A stretch of DNA of 64,000 nucleotides, taken from positions 431,505-495,504 of the forward strand of contig JAGDYZ010000012.1 in assembly GCA_049116335.1 (NCBI GenBank). Reading direction: 5' to 3'. Numbering within the stretch: position 1 is the stretch's first letter; every line of letters begins with the position of its first letter. The position numbers were made by a program, and so were the translations under genes. This DNA is from CANMIH01 sp049116335. Its GTDB lineage: Bacteria; Pseudomonadota; Alphaproteobacteria; Rhodobacterales; Rhodobacteraceae. The notes beneath the pieces are model-generated. The model saw only the letters and a program-made list of their open reading frames with translations, was not told the DNA's origin and did no database searches. Shown one piece after another: positions 41,613 through 50,587 of this stretch.

Positions 41613-41873
41613 ATGCGTTATTTGGTTGTCGGAGTATTCTTGATCTGCGCAGGCCCTGCCCTGCCCCAATCCACCGCCCCTCAGAGACCCTGTTCCTGCA
41701 TCAACCGCGATGGAGAAAAGGTTCCGCTGGGGCAATATGCCTGCCTGCGTGTAGGCGGCGAAGAATTCACCGCCCGATGTTCTGTTTCGCTTAATTTGCT
41801 GACCTGGCGCAAAGTCTCAGAGGGATGCCTTCACGCCAGTCTGCCGTCTCAGATCACGCCCATGCGTAATTGA
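41613..41873 (+). CDS. small secreted Cys-containing protein
   Basis: An 86-residue protein with a signal peptide (MRYLVVGVFLICAGPALPQ). The mature part has five Cys (PCSCINRDG, YACLRVGG, ARCSVSL, GCLHAS) and resembles short periplasmic proteins seen in Rhodobacteraceae. The function is unknown. Its end overlaps the convergent 2OG-oxygenase gene by 20 bp. Confidence 0.6.
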   Translation: MRYLVVGVFLICAGPALPQSTAPQRPCSCINRDGEKVPLGQYACLRVGGEEFTARCSVSLNLLTWRKVSEGCLHASLPSQITPMRN

Positions 41874-42474
41874 AGCTGACCGACAGACGATCATCTTCGG
41901 ACATGTTCATTGGCACCTCATGGCGCAGCCAGCTTTCCCAAAGCGCCACATCCCCCACTTCTGGCCGGACATAATGGAACGCGGCCAGATCCTCGCGCAC
42001 CGATTTCTTGCGCGGCGGGGCCGTCATCATCATAGGCAGACGAGGGTCTTCCAGTTTCAGCGCGCCCGCACCGTCTGGCACAGCCACATAGGTGGTTCCT
42101 GAAATCACCGAATGCGGGTGGATATGGCTTGAGTGTGTGCCACCTTCGGGCAAGATATTGATCCAGATGTCCTCAAGCTTGAGCTCTTTGCCACCAAGAT
42201 CAAAATCAAGTTCTTCCACAAAGGCTGCGACATGTTTGTCGAGCGCATCAACCAGATCTTTGAAGATCGGGAAGCGCCAGGGCAAATCTGTCAGCGAGGC
42301 ATAGGATGTATATCCCGGATAACCTTCGGTTTCACACCATTCCTGTCCCGCTTCATCATCTTCGGCGATGGAGTAACAGGATGCCAAGAGCTCGTCCGTA
42401 TCAATGGTGGGACCATGTTCGGACAGATGGGCGTGATAGAGGCGGGTCGCAAAAAGCGATTTGATTTTGGACAT
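41854..42474 (-). CDS. putative 2OG-Fe(II) oxygenase (TIGR02466-like)
   Basis: A 206-residue protein. Landmarks are INILPEGGTHSSHIHPHSVI, then SGTTYVAVPDGAGALKLEDP, SWLRHEVPMNMSEDDR and SVSFNY. The two His regions and the distal Arg fit the double-stranded beta-helix of 2OG-Fe(II) oxygenases of the TIGR02466 type. The substrate is unknown. It stands alone, divergent from the DM13 gene. Confidence 0.78.
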   Translation of the reverse strand: MSKIKSLFATRLYHAHLSEHGPTIDTDELLASCYSIAEDDEAGQEWCETEGYPGYTSYASLTDLPWRFPIFKDLVDALDKHVAAFVEELDFDLGGKELKLEDIWINILPEGGTHSSHIHPHSVISGTTYVAVPDGAGALKLEDPRLPMMMTAPPRKKSVREDLAAFHYVRPEVGDVALWESWLRHEVPMNMSEDDRLSVSFNYAWA

Positions 42475-42575
42475 GTCGATGCCTTTAGCTCAAGCTGTGA
42501 CAGAGGGAAACATAGAACGCCCTCCTACCCGGTTCCGGGAGGCGCGTGTCTGATATGTATCAAAGGAAAGTCATT

Positions 42576-43043
42576 ATGAGAAAGTTGCTTTTGTTGATCA
42601 CCCATGCTGGAGCCTTGGCCATCGGGTTTGCGCTTGGGGTGTACTTTCTACCAATCCTAACCGCCCCCAAAGGCCCGGACATGGCGGTTTTGCAGGAACA
42701 AGCCAAATCGGCGCAATACACTGCAGAGTTCACGCGCGACCTAAAAGGCAGCGATTTCCTCCACTGGGGTGAAGGCACCGTCGCGCTTAGGGCTGAACGG
42801 ATTGTTCACATGGGTCGGCTCGCCCCTGGTCCGGATTATAAACTGTACCTCGCACCAGAGTTCGTTGACGATGAAGCCAGTTTCGAGGCCATCAAGGCTC
42901 AGTCGGTTCGCGTTGGAGACGTGAAAACCTTCGACGGTCTGATTTTGGACGTTCCAACAGGCATCGATATTGCCGCCTTCACCACCGTTGTCATCTGGTG
43001 TGAGGCCTTTGGCGAGTTTATTACCGCTGCAAAGTATCAATAG
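42576..43043 (+). CDS. DM13 domain membrane-anchored protein
   Basis: A 155-residue protein with an N-terminal anchor or signal (MRKLLLLITHAGALAIGFAL). A DM13-type domain contains DLKGSDFLHWGEGTVALRAE, YKLYLAPEFVDDEASF and TTVVIWCEAFGEFITAAKY, with the single conserved Cys. DM13 is proposed to act in extracytoplasmic redox reactions. AAAGGAAAG precedes ATG 42576. Confidence 0.82.
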   Translation: MRKLLLLITHAGALAIGFALGVYFLPILTAPKGPDMAVLQEQAKSAQYTAEFTRDLKGSDFLHWGEGTVALRAERIVHMGRLAPGPDYKLYLAPEFVDDEASFEAIKAQSVRVGDVKTFDGLILDVPTGIDIAAFTTVVIWCEAFGEFITAAKYQ

Positions 43044-43165
43044 GGTCTTGCGCTGCCACAACAGCTGCGCCGCCAAAACGTGTCAAACCCGGCACCGATA
43101 CATGAGGTGACGCTTTCCATTGCAGTGCTATATCACCTTCACCTTGGTCTGACGGCGGAACACAA

Positions 43166-43645
43166 ATGCAAGACACTGACCCGACACAGGCGACTGTCGA
43201 AGCCTATGATGTCCCACTTGAACGCATGTTCACCTATCGATTGGCCCGCCTCCACGCACTGCTGAATGCCCAAGCGATCCGCATTCTTAAGGTGCGGGCC
43301 GGTGTTTCGCTGGCCGAATGGCGGGTTCTTGCGGCCTTGGCCACCCGCGGTGAAGTCCCCGCCGCGGAGATCATCCGCCTGACAGACGTGGACAAAAGCC
43401 AGCTGAGCCGGAACATCAAAAAGATGGTGGAACGCGGATTGATCACCAGCCACCTCGACGCTTCAAACCAAAGGACGCTGGCAAAAACTGATCGCGGCCG
43501 CGCTTTGTTCCAAGAGCTCAGCCCACTGATGCGACAGCGGCAGGACTTTTTGATGAAATGCTTGACCGGTGACGAGCAGGATGCGCTCTTTAAAGCCTTT
43601 GACCGTCTCGAAGAACGAGCGCGACGGCTGGAAGAACAGATATAG
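43166..43645 (+). CDS. MarR family transcriptional regulator
   Basis: A 159-residue winged-helix regulator. The recognition helix region is LTDVDKSQLSRNIKKMVERG and the wing is SNQRTLAKTDRGRALF. The dimerisation helices flank this. The target is unknown; it has no tight partner gene and is convergent with the GlxA-type regulator. Confidence 0.88.
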   Translation: MQDTDPTQATVEAYDVPLERMFTYRLARLHALLNAQAIRILKVRAGVSLAEWRVLAALATRGEVPAAEIIRLTDVDKSQLSRNIKKMVERGLITSHLDASNQRTLAKTDRGRALFQELSPLMRQRQDFLMKCLTGDEQDALFKAFDRLEERARRLEEQI

Positions 43646-43676
43646 TTGGCACCTTGAGGCCCAAGGCAACGAAGGT

Positions 43677-44684
43677 CTAGCGTTGCCAGCTGCGGCGGAA
43701 GATATGCGGGGCAACGCCGTATCGACCACGAAACCTCTTGGAGAAAGTGTTGCTATTGTTGAATCCAGTGGCGAAACACACCTCGGTGGCGGTCATGTTC
43801 GTACCCGACAAAAGCGCATAGGCCCGCTGCAATCGGATCTCTGAATAATAGGCCGAGGGTGTTCGTTGCGCGTATTCCGCAAACAGGCGTTCCATGTGCC
43901 GTCGCGACAACCCCGCTTGGTCGGCAATTTCATCCAGTTCAAGAGGCGCTTCGATGTTCGCCTCCATCAAAGCGATCGCCGCCTGCAGCTTGGTGTTGCG
44001 ATTGCCCAATGTGGCCGATGCAGAGGATCTTTGTCGCGTGGCCAGATCTGTGGGTCGCTTGTGCAGACACATATCCGCGACATGCCCCGCCAGCTCATCC
44101 CCATTGCGCTCGGCCACCAGAGCCAGCATGAGATCCAGAGCCGCTGTTCCGCCGCCGCAAGTGTCCAATCCTCCGTCGCGTTCAACAAGACAATCAGAAG
44201 GCTGCAGATCGGGGAACAGCTCGGCAAACACAGCCTGATTTTCCCAATGCAGGGTAAAGCGCCGCCCGTCCAGCACCCCGGCTTTGGCCAAGGAAAACGC
44301 ACCGGTACACAGCCCGCCCAATGCACCACCATGCGCTTTGCGGCGGCGGATCCAACCGGTGATCGCAGTGTTCAATGTGGTTTCGGGTTCAACACCCGCG
44401 CAGATAAACGCGGTCCCGGCTTCTGGAATATCGGCCAAAGCGAGATCGGGGGCCAATCGCATCAGGTTAGACCCTTGAACGGCGTTGCCATCAGGTGTGG
44501 CGGTGTACCAACGGTACAGCTCTTTCCCGGTCAGTTGATTTGCAATGCGCAGCACTTCAATGGCGGCGTTCACCGCCAGCATTGTGACCTTGGGCAACAG
44601 AACAAAATAGAAGGTTTGGGGTTCCGCCCAGGCGGTTTCCAGAAGCGCCACCGCCCCTTTTTGCACAAATTTAGACTGCGTCAT
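43677..44684 (-). CDS. GlxA-type AraC family regulator with DJ-1/PfpI domain
   Basis: A 335-residue protein. The N-terminal DJ-1/PfpI-like domain contains VTMLAVNAAIEVLRIANQLT and GGLCTGAFSLAKAGVLDGRR, with a Cys at the elbow. The C-terminal AraC helix-turn-helix pair reads LDEIADQAGLSRRHMERLFA and SGTNMTATEVCFATGFNNSN, then TFSKRFRGRYG. Such regulators often control amine, carnitine or choline catabolism. The ATG at 44684 follows GGGGGAGACG. Confidence 0.9.
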   Translation of the reverse strand: MTQSKFVQKGAVALLETAWAEPQTFYFVLLPKVTMLAVNAAIEVLRIANQLTGKELYRWYTATPDGNAVQGSNLMRLAPDLALADIPEAGTAFICAGVEPETTLNTAITGWIRRRKAHGGALGGLCTGAFSLAKAGVLDGRRFTLHWENQAVFAELFPDLQPSDCLVERDGGLDTCGGGTAALDLMLALVAERNGDELAGHVADMCLHKRPTDLATRQRSSASATLGNRNTKLQAAIALMEANIEAPLELDEIADQAGLSRRHMERLFAEYAQRTPSAYYSEIRLQRAYALLSGTNMTATEVCFATGFNNSNTFSKRFRGRYGVAPHIFRRSWQR

Positions 44685-44762
44685 GGCTCTGCGTCTCCCC
44701 CCGAGTTGACCGTCCTTAGCTGCCACGGAAAGTATTGTCGATTGCCATCGATCGCTTCCAGA

Positions 44763-47204
44763 CTAAGCCTTATCAGATTTCTGAGGCCCTCTCAGCGCCT
44801 GAGCAAGCTCTTCCCATCTAAACGGCTTGCCCAGCAACACCTGATCGGGGTCCAGCCCACCAGGCCCCGCTGAGAATTCGGCCGGGTATCCGGACATAAA
44901 CACAATTTTGATTTCTGGTTGCTGCTGTTTGATCTCTCTGGCCAGCTCCGGTCCACTCACGCCCCCCGGCAGAACCACGTCAGACAACAGCACATCAAAC
45001 CGCTGACCGCCTTCGACTAAGGCCCGGGCCGACAAGGCATCTTCGGCGGCGACCACTTCATAGCCCAACCGTTTGATCATCCGTATGGCCAGTTGACGCA
45101 CCAGCGGATCATCTTCGATCACCAGCACCGTTTCGCCCCGCCCCTCAGGTTGATGTCGCGTTGTCTTCTCCTCAGGTTCAGATTGGCGCGTGGTATCTCG
45201 CGGTAGATAAATACTAACTGACGTCCCCTCGCCCTTACCGCTGCGCAGCGTAACATGCCCGCCAGATTGCGTCGCAAACCCATAGACCATGGACAGCCCC
45301 AACCCCGAACCTTTGCCAACCTCCTTGGTGGAGAAAAAGGGTTCAAATGCGTGTTTTTGAACCTGCTCGGACATGCCGAACCCTGTATCCGTGACAGTGA
45401 TGCACACATAGTCTCCGGCCTGTGCATCTCGTGTTTGATCCGCCATGTCCTGTGTCACACACACATTGCGGCTATTGATTTCAAGCCGTCCGCCCTCAGG
45501 CATAGCATCACGGGCATTGATCGCGAGGTTCAGCAGCGCATCTTCCACCTGACTTTGATCCGCGCAGGCCGGCCATAGTCCCGGTTCAGTGGTCACCTTA
45601 AACTCGATGGTTTCAACAAACGTCCGCCGCAGCATTTGCCGCATACCCTGACACATCTGGTGCACATCGATGGTTTTTGGGGCCAAAGGCTGTTGCCGCG
45701 CAAAGGCCAGCAAACGGTGGGTCAGATCCGCCCCCCGCCGACTGGCCGTTACGATGCGATCAATCAGTTCTTCTTCATACTGCGTCGACATCTGCATCAG
45801 TTCTGCACAGCCCTGGATCACAGCCAAAAGGTTATTGAAATCATGCGCAACACCTCCGGTCAACTGACCGATCGCCTCCATTTTCTGCGCCTGATTAAAC
45901 TTGCTTTGCATCTCGACCTGTTCAGTGATGTCTTGGAACGCTCCGCTCATCCTCACGGGTCTGCCCTTCGCATCACGAACAACCTCAGCGGTTTCGCGCA
46001 GCGAGATCAGATTTCCCTCGCCATCATAAAGGCGATAGATCACCTCGTAACGTGACAGCTCGTTCCAGGCACGCGCGACCTCTTGCATCACGCGCTCCCG
46101 GTCGCTGTCGTGCACAAACTCGAGGAAATTTTCGATGGTTCCGTCAAAATCCCCGCGTCGCATTTTCAACAGATCATACACTTCCGGGGACCAGATAAGA
46201 CGCCCATCTGGCGTTGAATGCCACGCCGCCATACGTGCCACCCGCAGGGCCTCATTCATCAAATGAGCGGTTGACTTAAGCGATTGCTCGGCGCGGTGCC
46301 GTTCTGTCATATCAACATGTGTGCCAACAAGGCGAACCATCTCACCGGTGTTATCGCGCACCATAAAAGCGCGTGACAGGATATTTACCCAATGTCCGTC
46401 TCGATGTTTCATGCGAAACTCGGACTCGATACATTCTCGCCCCAGCGCGTTCATGGTCGGGGGATGGGTGGTGACGCGCAGACGGTCATCAGGATGCAAC
46501 CGTTCTTCAAATGTCGTATAATCGGCAGCAAGGTCACCAGGGGCATACCCCAGCATATCGAGCCAACGTGGCGAATAGTAAATCGACCCCGTTTTCAGAT
46601 CCCAATCAAACAAACCGTCATTTGCCCCCTGCAGGGCAAGGGCCAATCGCATCTCGTTGTCAGCAAGTCTCGAATTGCGCTGGACCACCTCCTCGGTTTC
46701 CTTAAGCGAGGCCAGTCGCGCCCCAATCATCGCGGCAACCGTTGTCAAAACCTCCAAATGGAATGTGGTGAACGCCCCCACTTCGGGATGTTCACAATCG
46801 ATAACCCCGGCGACTTCCCCGTCGCTGAAGAAAGGCACGCAGAGTTCTGATAAAGCTGGGACCGTATCCTCGATAAAGCGGGGGTCGTCTCTGACATCAT
46901 CGACCAAAAGCGGCTGAGCGGTGCTCGCGACGTGGCCGGTAATGCCTGCTGAAAAGGGAATAACCAGAGCGTTTACGATATCCTGAGCTGTGGGATTTTT
47001 CTGACCCATAGCCGAAACCTGCCGCAATGTGCGCGATCTCCGGTCTACCAAGTAGATGATACAATCGACAAATCCCATGCGACCGACAACATCACGGGAG
47101 ACATACCAAAATAGCTCTTCCCGGTCCGTCAATGTCATCAAACGAACGGACATGTCATTGATCGCAGAAAGCACCGCGCGTTCAGAAAGTCGGTTAACCG
47201 TCAA
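44763..47204 (-). CDS. hybrid sensor histidine kinase (GAF-PAS-PAS-HK-REC)
   Basis: An 813-residue cytoplasmic hybrid kinase. It has a GAF domain (about 25-165), PAS/PAC 1 (about 185-300; ALQGANDGLFDWDLKTGSIY) and PAS/PAC 2 (about 315-430). The H box is GGVAHDFNNLLAVIQG (His near 450), followed by HATPase (N box LNLAINARDAMPEGG, GSGLGLSMVYGFA). A receiver domain (about 690-805) has its phospho-acceptor Asp in DVLLSDVVLPGG and Lys in LLGKPF. No membrane segment is seen. TTG 47204 with GGAG upstream is the only start possible before an in-frame stop. The output partner is unknown. Confidence 0.9.
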   Translation of the reverse strand: MTVNRLSERAVLSAINDMSVRLMTLTDREELFWYVSRDVVGRMGFVDCIIYLVDRRSRTLRQVSAMGQKNPTAQDIVNALVIPFSAGITGHVASTAQPLLVDDVRDDPRFIEDTVPALSELCVPFFSDGEVAGVIDCEHPEVGAFTTFHLEVLTTVAAMIGARLASLKETEEVVQRNSRLADNEMRLALALQGANDGLFDWDLKTGSIYYSPRWLDMLGYAPGDLAADYTTFEERLHPDDRLRVTTHPPTMNALGRECIESEFRMKHRDGHWVNILSRAFMVRDNTGEMVRLVGTHVDMTERHRAEQSLKSTAHLMNEALRVARMAAWHSTPDGRLIWSPEVYDLLKMRRGDFDGTIENFLEFVHDSDRERVMQEVARAWNELSRYEVIYRLYDGEGNLISLRETAEVVRDAKGRPVRMSGAFQDITEQVEMQSKFNQAQKMEAIGQLTGGVAHDFNNLLAVIQGCAELMQMSTQYEEELIDRIVTASRRGADLTHRLLAFARQQPLAPKTIDVHQMCQGMRQMLRRTFVETIEFKVTTEPGLWPACADQSQVEDALLNLAINARDAMPEGGRLEINSRNVCVTQDMADQTRDAQAGDYVCITVTDTGFGMSEQVQKHAFEPFFSTKEVGKGSGLGLSMVYGFATQSGGHVTLRSGKGEGTSVSIYLPRDTTRQSEPEEKTTRHQPEGRGETVLVIEDDPLVRQLAIRMIKRLGYEVVAAEDALSARALVEGGQRFDVLLSDVVLPGGVSGPELAREIKQQQPEIKIVFMSGYPAEFSAGPGGLDPDQVLLGKPFRWEELAQALRGPQKSDKA

Positions 47205-47306
47205 TCGAGCTCCAATACGTATTGCTGTGCTGTTAGCCTAAGTCACTTGGCTAGTATGTCCAGCATGGACGACAACAAAGCAGAACGTATTTAAAATTCT
47301 CCACCT

Positions 47307-48050
47307 CTAAACGGGTTCGAATCTAGGGTCGTCAACCTCTAGGCTATATCGTTGGGGCATCAGGCCAGCCTGGAACCAATTGACAAAGCTTTGGATTGAG
47401 AACACCGGTAACCCCGTGGCCCGCCGCACATCTCGCGCATATGGAACCATATTGGTACATTCCAACACAATCGCCCCAAGGTCAGGCGTGCTGGCCACCA
47501 AAGCCCGTGCGCCGTCGATCATATCTAAGCGGCAGGCTTCAAAATCGATCTCTGGTGCATCTCCCAGAATGTCACGTGTGAACGCACGCATCCCGTCGGT
47601 GCCGCCAATTGGCGTATTAAGCGGAGCACCTGCGGCGGCAAGATGTGCCGGTGTTAAAGTTTCTTTGGAAATGGTCAGGACGCCAGCCCGTTTTCCCGCA
47701 GGTAAAAGAGCCTGTACCATCGGGACCTGCATCAAAGAGGATGTGGCCACAGGAACACCAAGAGCCTCTTTGACCTGATCTTGGATCAACGCGAGAAAAC
47801 CACAATTGGTTGTGATGCCGTCACATCCCATGGCCACAAGATCGCGCCCTGCTTCGATAAACAGATCGGCCAATTGAGTGGGGTCACCGCGCACGACATT
47901 TTCCGGGTTTGCACCACGGACCACACGATAATGTACCGGGAAATCCCAGGTAAGTGCATTCCCCATGTCGCCGTGAATACGCGGAAACTGCGTTTCCAAC
48001 ATCAAAATACCAACCGCAGCCCCAAAGACTGTTTTTCCGCCTCGCTCCAT
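47307..48050 (-). CDS. aspartate/glutamate racemase family protein
   Basis: A 247-residue protein of the Asp/Glu/hydantoin racemase superfamily. Both catalytic-type Cys are present, in CDGITTNCGFLALIQ and IVLECTNMVPYARD. The fold landmark AAVGILMLETQFPRIHGDMG opens it. It may racemise an amino acid or act as an isomerase or decarboxylase of the wider family. It lies 11 bp after the GntR gene in the same direction and is probably cotranscribed with it, at the edge of the catabolic cluster. Confidence 0.85.
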   Translation of the reverse strand: MERGGKTVFGAAVGILMLETQFPRIHGDMGNALTWDFPVHYRVVRGANPENVVRGDPTQLADLFIEAGRDLVAMGCDGITTNCGFLALIQDQVKEALGVPVATSSLMQVPMVQALLPAGKRAGVLTISKETLTPAHLAAAGAPLNTPIGGTDGMRAFTRDILGDAPEIDFEACRLDMIDGARALVASTPDLGAIVLECTNMVPYARDVRRATGLPVFSIQSFVNWFQAGLMPQRYSLEVDDPRFEPV

Positions 48051-48061
48051 CCCTGCCTCAC

Positions 48062-48742
48062 CTAATCCATGGGTACGTAAAGTTGCGAAAACGCGATGCG
48101 GACGGCCTCGGTGGCCTGTTCGCGACGTTTTTCGATATGGGCCCGCATCGCCGTGTCCGCGCCTTTGGCATCACGGGCGGACAAGGCCCGCATGATCTTG
48201 CGATGCGCTTCTGGGTCACCACCCGAACGGGCGCACATATTTTTCAGATCGATCAATCGGATATAGCGAATACGATCATTCACACTGGCCAGCATGCGCA
48301 GCAATTCATTGTTGCCAGAAAGCCTGGCCAGCCGCAGGTGAAACTCTTCATCCAACGTCAAAAGCTCTAAGGTATCTTCTGACGACAGATACAGCGGCTC
48401 TGCCTCGGCCAACCACATTTCCAGCGCACAGATCTCATCGTCGCTGGCGCGACTGCAGGACAGGCGCAGCGCTTCGCATTCTACGGCAACGCGCGTTTCA
48501 TACAGGTCCAGAATGTCTTTGGGGGTCAGCGACCGGCAGAAAAACCCGCGATTGGTTTGAAACGTCAGCAAACCTTCCGCCACCAGACGATTCAACGCTT
48601 CGCGCAGAGGCGTGCGGCTTGTGTCCAGCTGCGCGGCCAGTGCGCTTTCATTCAGACGCTGGTCAGGCTTGAAGGCAAAATCCACGGCCATCTGGCGCAG
48701 CGCATCATAGACCCGATCCACATTGCTCTCGCGTTTCACCAC
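48062..48742 (-). CDS. GntR family regulator (FCD subfamily)
   Basis: A 226-residue regulator. The winged helix includes LNESALAAQLDTSRTPLREA and LNRLVAEGLLTFQTNRGFF, and the FCD effector domain follows (DILDLYETRVAVECEALRLS). It starts with GTG at 48742, with GGAG upstream. It is divergent from the ThDP enzyme gene. A perfect palindrome AATTGTATACAATT, typical of FCD-GntR operators, overlaps the promoter between them, so it probably represses that gene. Confidence 0.9.
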   Translation of the reverse strand: MVKRESNVDRVYDALRQMAVDFAFKPDQRLNESALAAQLDTSRTPLREALNRLVAEGLLTFQTNRGFFCRSLTPKDILDLYETRVAVECEALRLSCSRASDDEICALEMWLAEAEPLYLSSEDTLELLTLDEEFHLRLARLSGNNELLRMLASVNDRIRYIRLIDLKNMCARSGGDPEAHRKIMRALSARDAKGADTAMRAHIEKRREQATEAVRIAFSQLYVPMD

Positions 48743-48783
48743 GACATTTTCTCCGCTTGTTCACATGGCACCCTAGCGAGGGA

Positions 48784-48824
48784 TTGACACGTGTTCAAGT
48801 CTGCATTCTAAATTGTATACAATT
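48784..48824 (+). promoter_or_regulatory. promoter with overlapping GntR operator
   Basis: TTGACA (48784-48789), a 17-bp spacer and a weak -10 (TCTAAA, 48807-48812) face the ThDP enzyme gene. A 14-bp perfect palindrome AATTGTATACAATT (48811-48824) overlaps the -10 and the expected start point. Repressor bound there would block transcription. Confidence 0.65.
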
Positions 48825-48892
48825 CTGAATGCCAAACGAATCCCAACGCCACTTCGCGTTGTGGGCTTAAGAGATCTTTGAAAGGACAGGAC

Positions 48893-50584
48893 ATGAGCAA
48901 CAAACTGAATGGCGCGGAGGCCATGGTGCGCAGCCTTGAAGCCCATGGCGTACAACATATTTTTGGCCTGTGTGGCGACACCACCCTGCCCTTTTATGAC
49001 GCGATGCTGACGCTGGATCACAATATCAAACACGTGCTGACCCGCGACGAACGGTCAGCCACCTATATGGCCGATGGGTATTCGCGTGTGACAGGACGAG
49101 TCGGCGTTGCAGAAGGTCCATCGGGCGGCGGCGCAACATATATTTTGCCCGGCCTCATCGAAGCTTCAGAAAGCTCCTATGCCGTTCTAGGCATCACCAC
49201 CGACATTTCGGTGGCCTCTTATGGCAAGTACCCTCTGACAGAGGTGGACCAAGACGCTCTCATGCGGCCTCTGACCAAATGGAACACTGTGATCAAACAG
49301 GCCGCCCATATCCCACGTATGGTGCGCGGAGCATTTCGCGCCATGACCACCGGGCGGTCAGGCGCCGCACATCTGGGTTTGCCCTATGATATTCAATATG
49401 ACGATGTGGATCCCTCCGATGTCTGGGCCGATGCAAAGCATCAAAGCTATCCAGCCTACCCTCAAGGCCCCGAACCCGGAGCCGCCGAGGCCGCGGTTGA
49501 TGCCATTCTCTCAGCGAAAAGCCCCCTGATCGTCTGCGGTGGTGGCGTGGTCATAGCCGGCGCGATGGAAGAGCTGTCACGCCTGGCCACGCGTCTGGAC
49601 ATTCCCGTTGCAACCTCGATTTCAGGCCAAGGCTCACTGGCCGAAACCCATGCACAATGCGTCGGTGTTGTTGGCTCAAACGGCGGCACAGATCAAACCT
49701 GGGAGATGATGGAAAACGCCGATCTGGTAGTCTTTATGGGCTGCCGGGCTGGATCGACCACCACCTCGCGCTGGGAAGCGCCAAAGCCCGGTGCGCGCAT
49801 CGTGCATTTTGACAATGACCCCATGGTGATGGGCGCCAACTACCAGACCGAGGTTGGCGTGGTTGGCGACCTGCGCCTTTCGCTTGCTGAGGTCAATCGT
49901 GTTCTGGATAGCCGCGATCAGGGGGCCGATACATTTGGCGGGGCCGCGGCAGTGGCCGAGCTGAAAAAGCGCAAGTTTGACATCTTCAACACTCTGGCCG
50001 CCAGCAACGAAACACCGATGCGCCCGGAACGCGTGATTGCGACGCTGAACCGCGTGCTGCCAGAGGACGCGACCATCGTGTCCGATCCAGGCACAAGTTG
50101 CCCGTATTTCTCGGCCTATTACCAACTGCCGCAACCGGGTCGTCACTTTATCACCAACCGTGCCCATGGCGCCCTGGGGTATTCGATGTCGGCAGCTGTC
50201 GGTGCGTGGTTCGGGCGCCCAACATCAAAAACCGTGGCGATGATGGGAGACGGCTCGTTTGGCTTTACCGTTGGCGAACTTGAGACCGTGTGCCGTCACA
50301 ATGTCCCGATCACCTTTATCGTCTTCTCAAATGCCAACTTCGGTTGGATCAAGGCCAGCCAGATGGCCGACAAAGATAAGCGGTATTACAACGTCGATTT
50401 CGGTCGCGTGGATCACGCCAAAGTGGCCTCGGCCTATGGTGTCAAAAGCTGGCGTGTTGAAGATCCCGCAGATCTGGAACGTGTGATGAAAGAGGCCATT
50501 GCCCATGACGGACCAACGTTGATCGACGTTGTGGTTCAGCCGTTGGAGGAAAGCAACGCGCCTGTGCGTCGTTGGATGGGGTGA
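48893..50584 (+). CDS. thiamine-diphosphate-dependent enzyme (acetolactate synthase / decarboxylase superfamily)
   Basis: A 563-residue enzyme with the three-domain architecture of acetolactate synthase and related carboligases or decarboxylases. The N-terminal domain has the ThDP-activating Glu in TRDERSATYMADGYSRVTGR. A central Rossmann domain follows. The C-terminal ThDP site reads VAMMGDGSFGFTVGELETVC and SNANFGW. It is not the biosynthetic acetolactate synthase by context (no small subunit). It probably acts on a 2-oxo acid; the substrate is unknown. ATG 48893 follows AAAGGACAGG. Confidence 0.85.
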   Translation: MSNKLNGAEAMVRSLEAHGVQHIFGLCGDTTLPFYDAMLTLDHNIKHVLTRDERSATYMADGYSRVTGRVGVAEGPSGGGATYILPGLIEASESSYAVLGITTDISVASYGKYPLTEVDQDALMRPLTKWNTVIKQAAHIPRMVRGAFRAMTTGRSGAAHLGLPYDIQYDDVDPSDVWADAKHQSYPAYPQGPEPGAAEAAVDAILSAKSPLIVCGGGVVIAGAMEELSRLATRLDIPVATSISGQGSLAETHAQCVGVVGSNGGTDQTWEMMENADLVVFMGCRAGSTTTSRWEAPKPGARIVHFDNDPMVMGANYQTEVGVVGDLRLSLAEVNRVLDSRDQGADTFGGAAAVAELKKRKFDIFNTLAASNETPMRPERVIATLNRVLPEDATIVSDPGTSCPYFSAYYQLPQPGRHFITNRAHGALGYSMSAAVGAWFGRPTSKTVAMMGDGSFGFTVGELETVCRHNVPITFIVFSNANFGWIKASQMADKDKRYYNVDFGRVDHAKVASAYGVKSWRVEDPADLERVMKEAIAHDGPTLIDVVVQPLEESNAPVRRWMG

Positions 50585-50587
50585 GCC

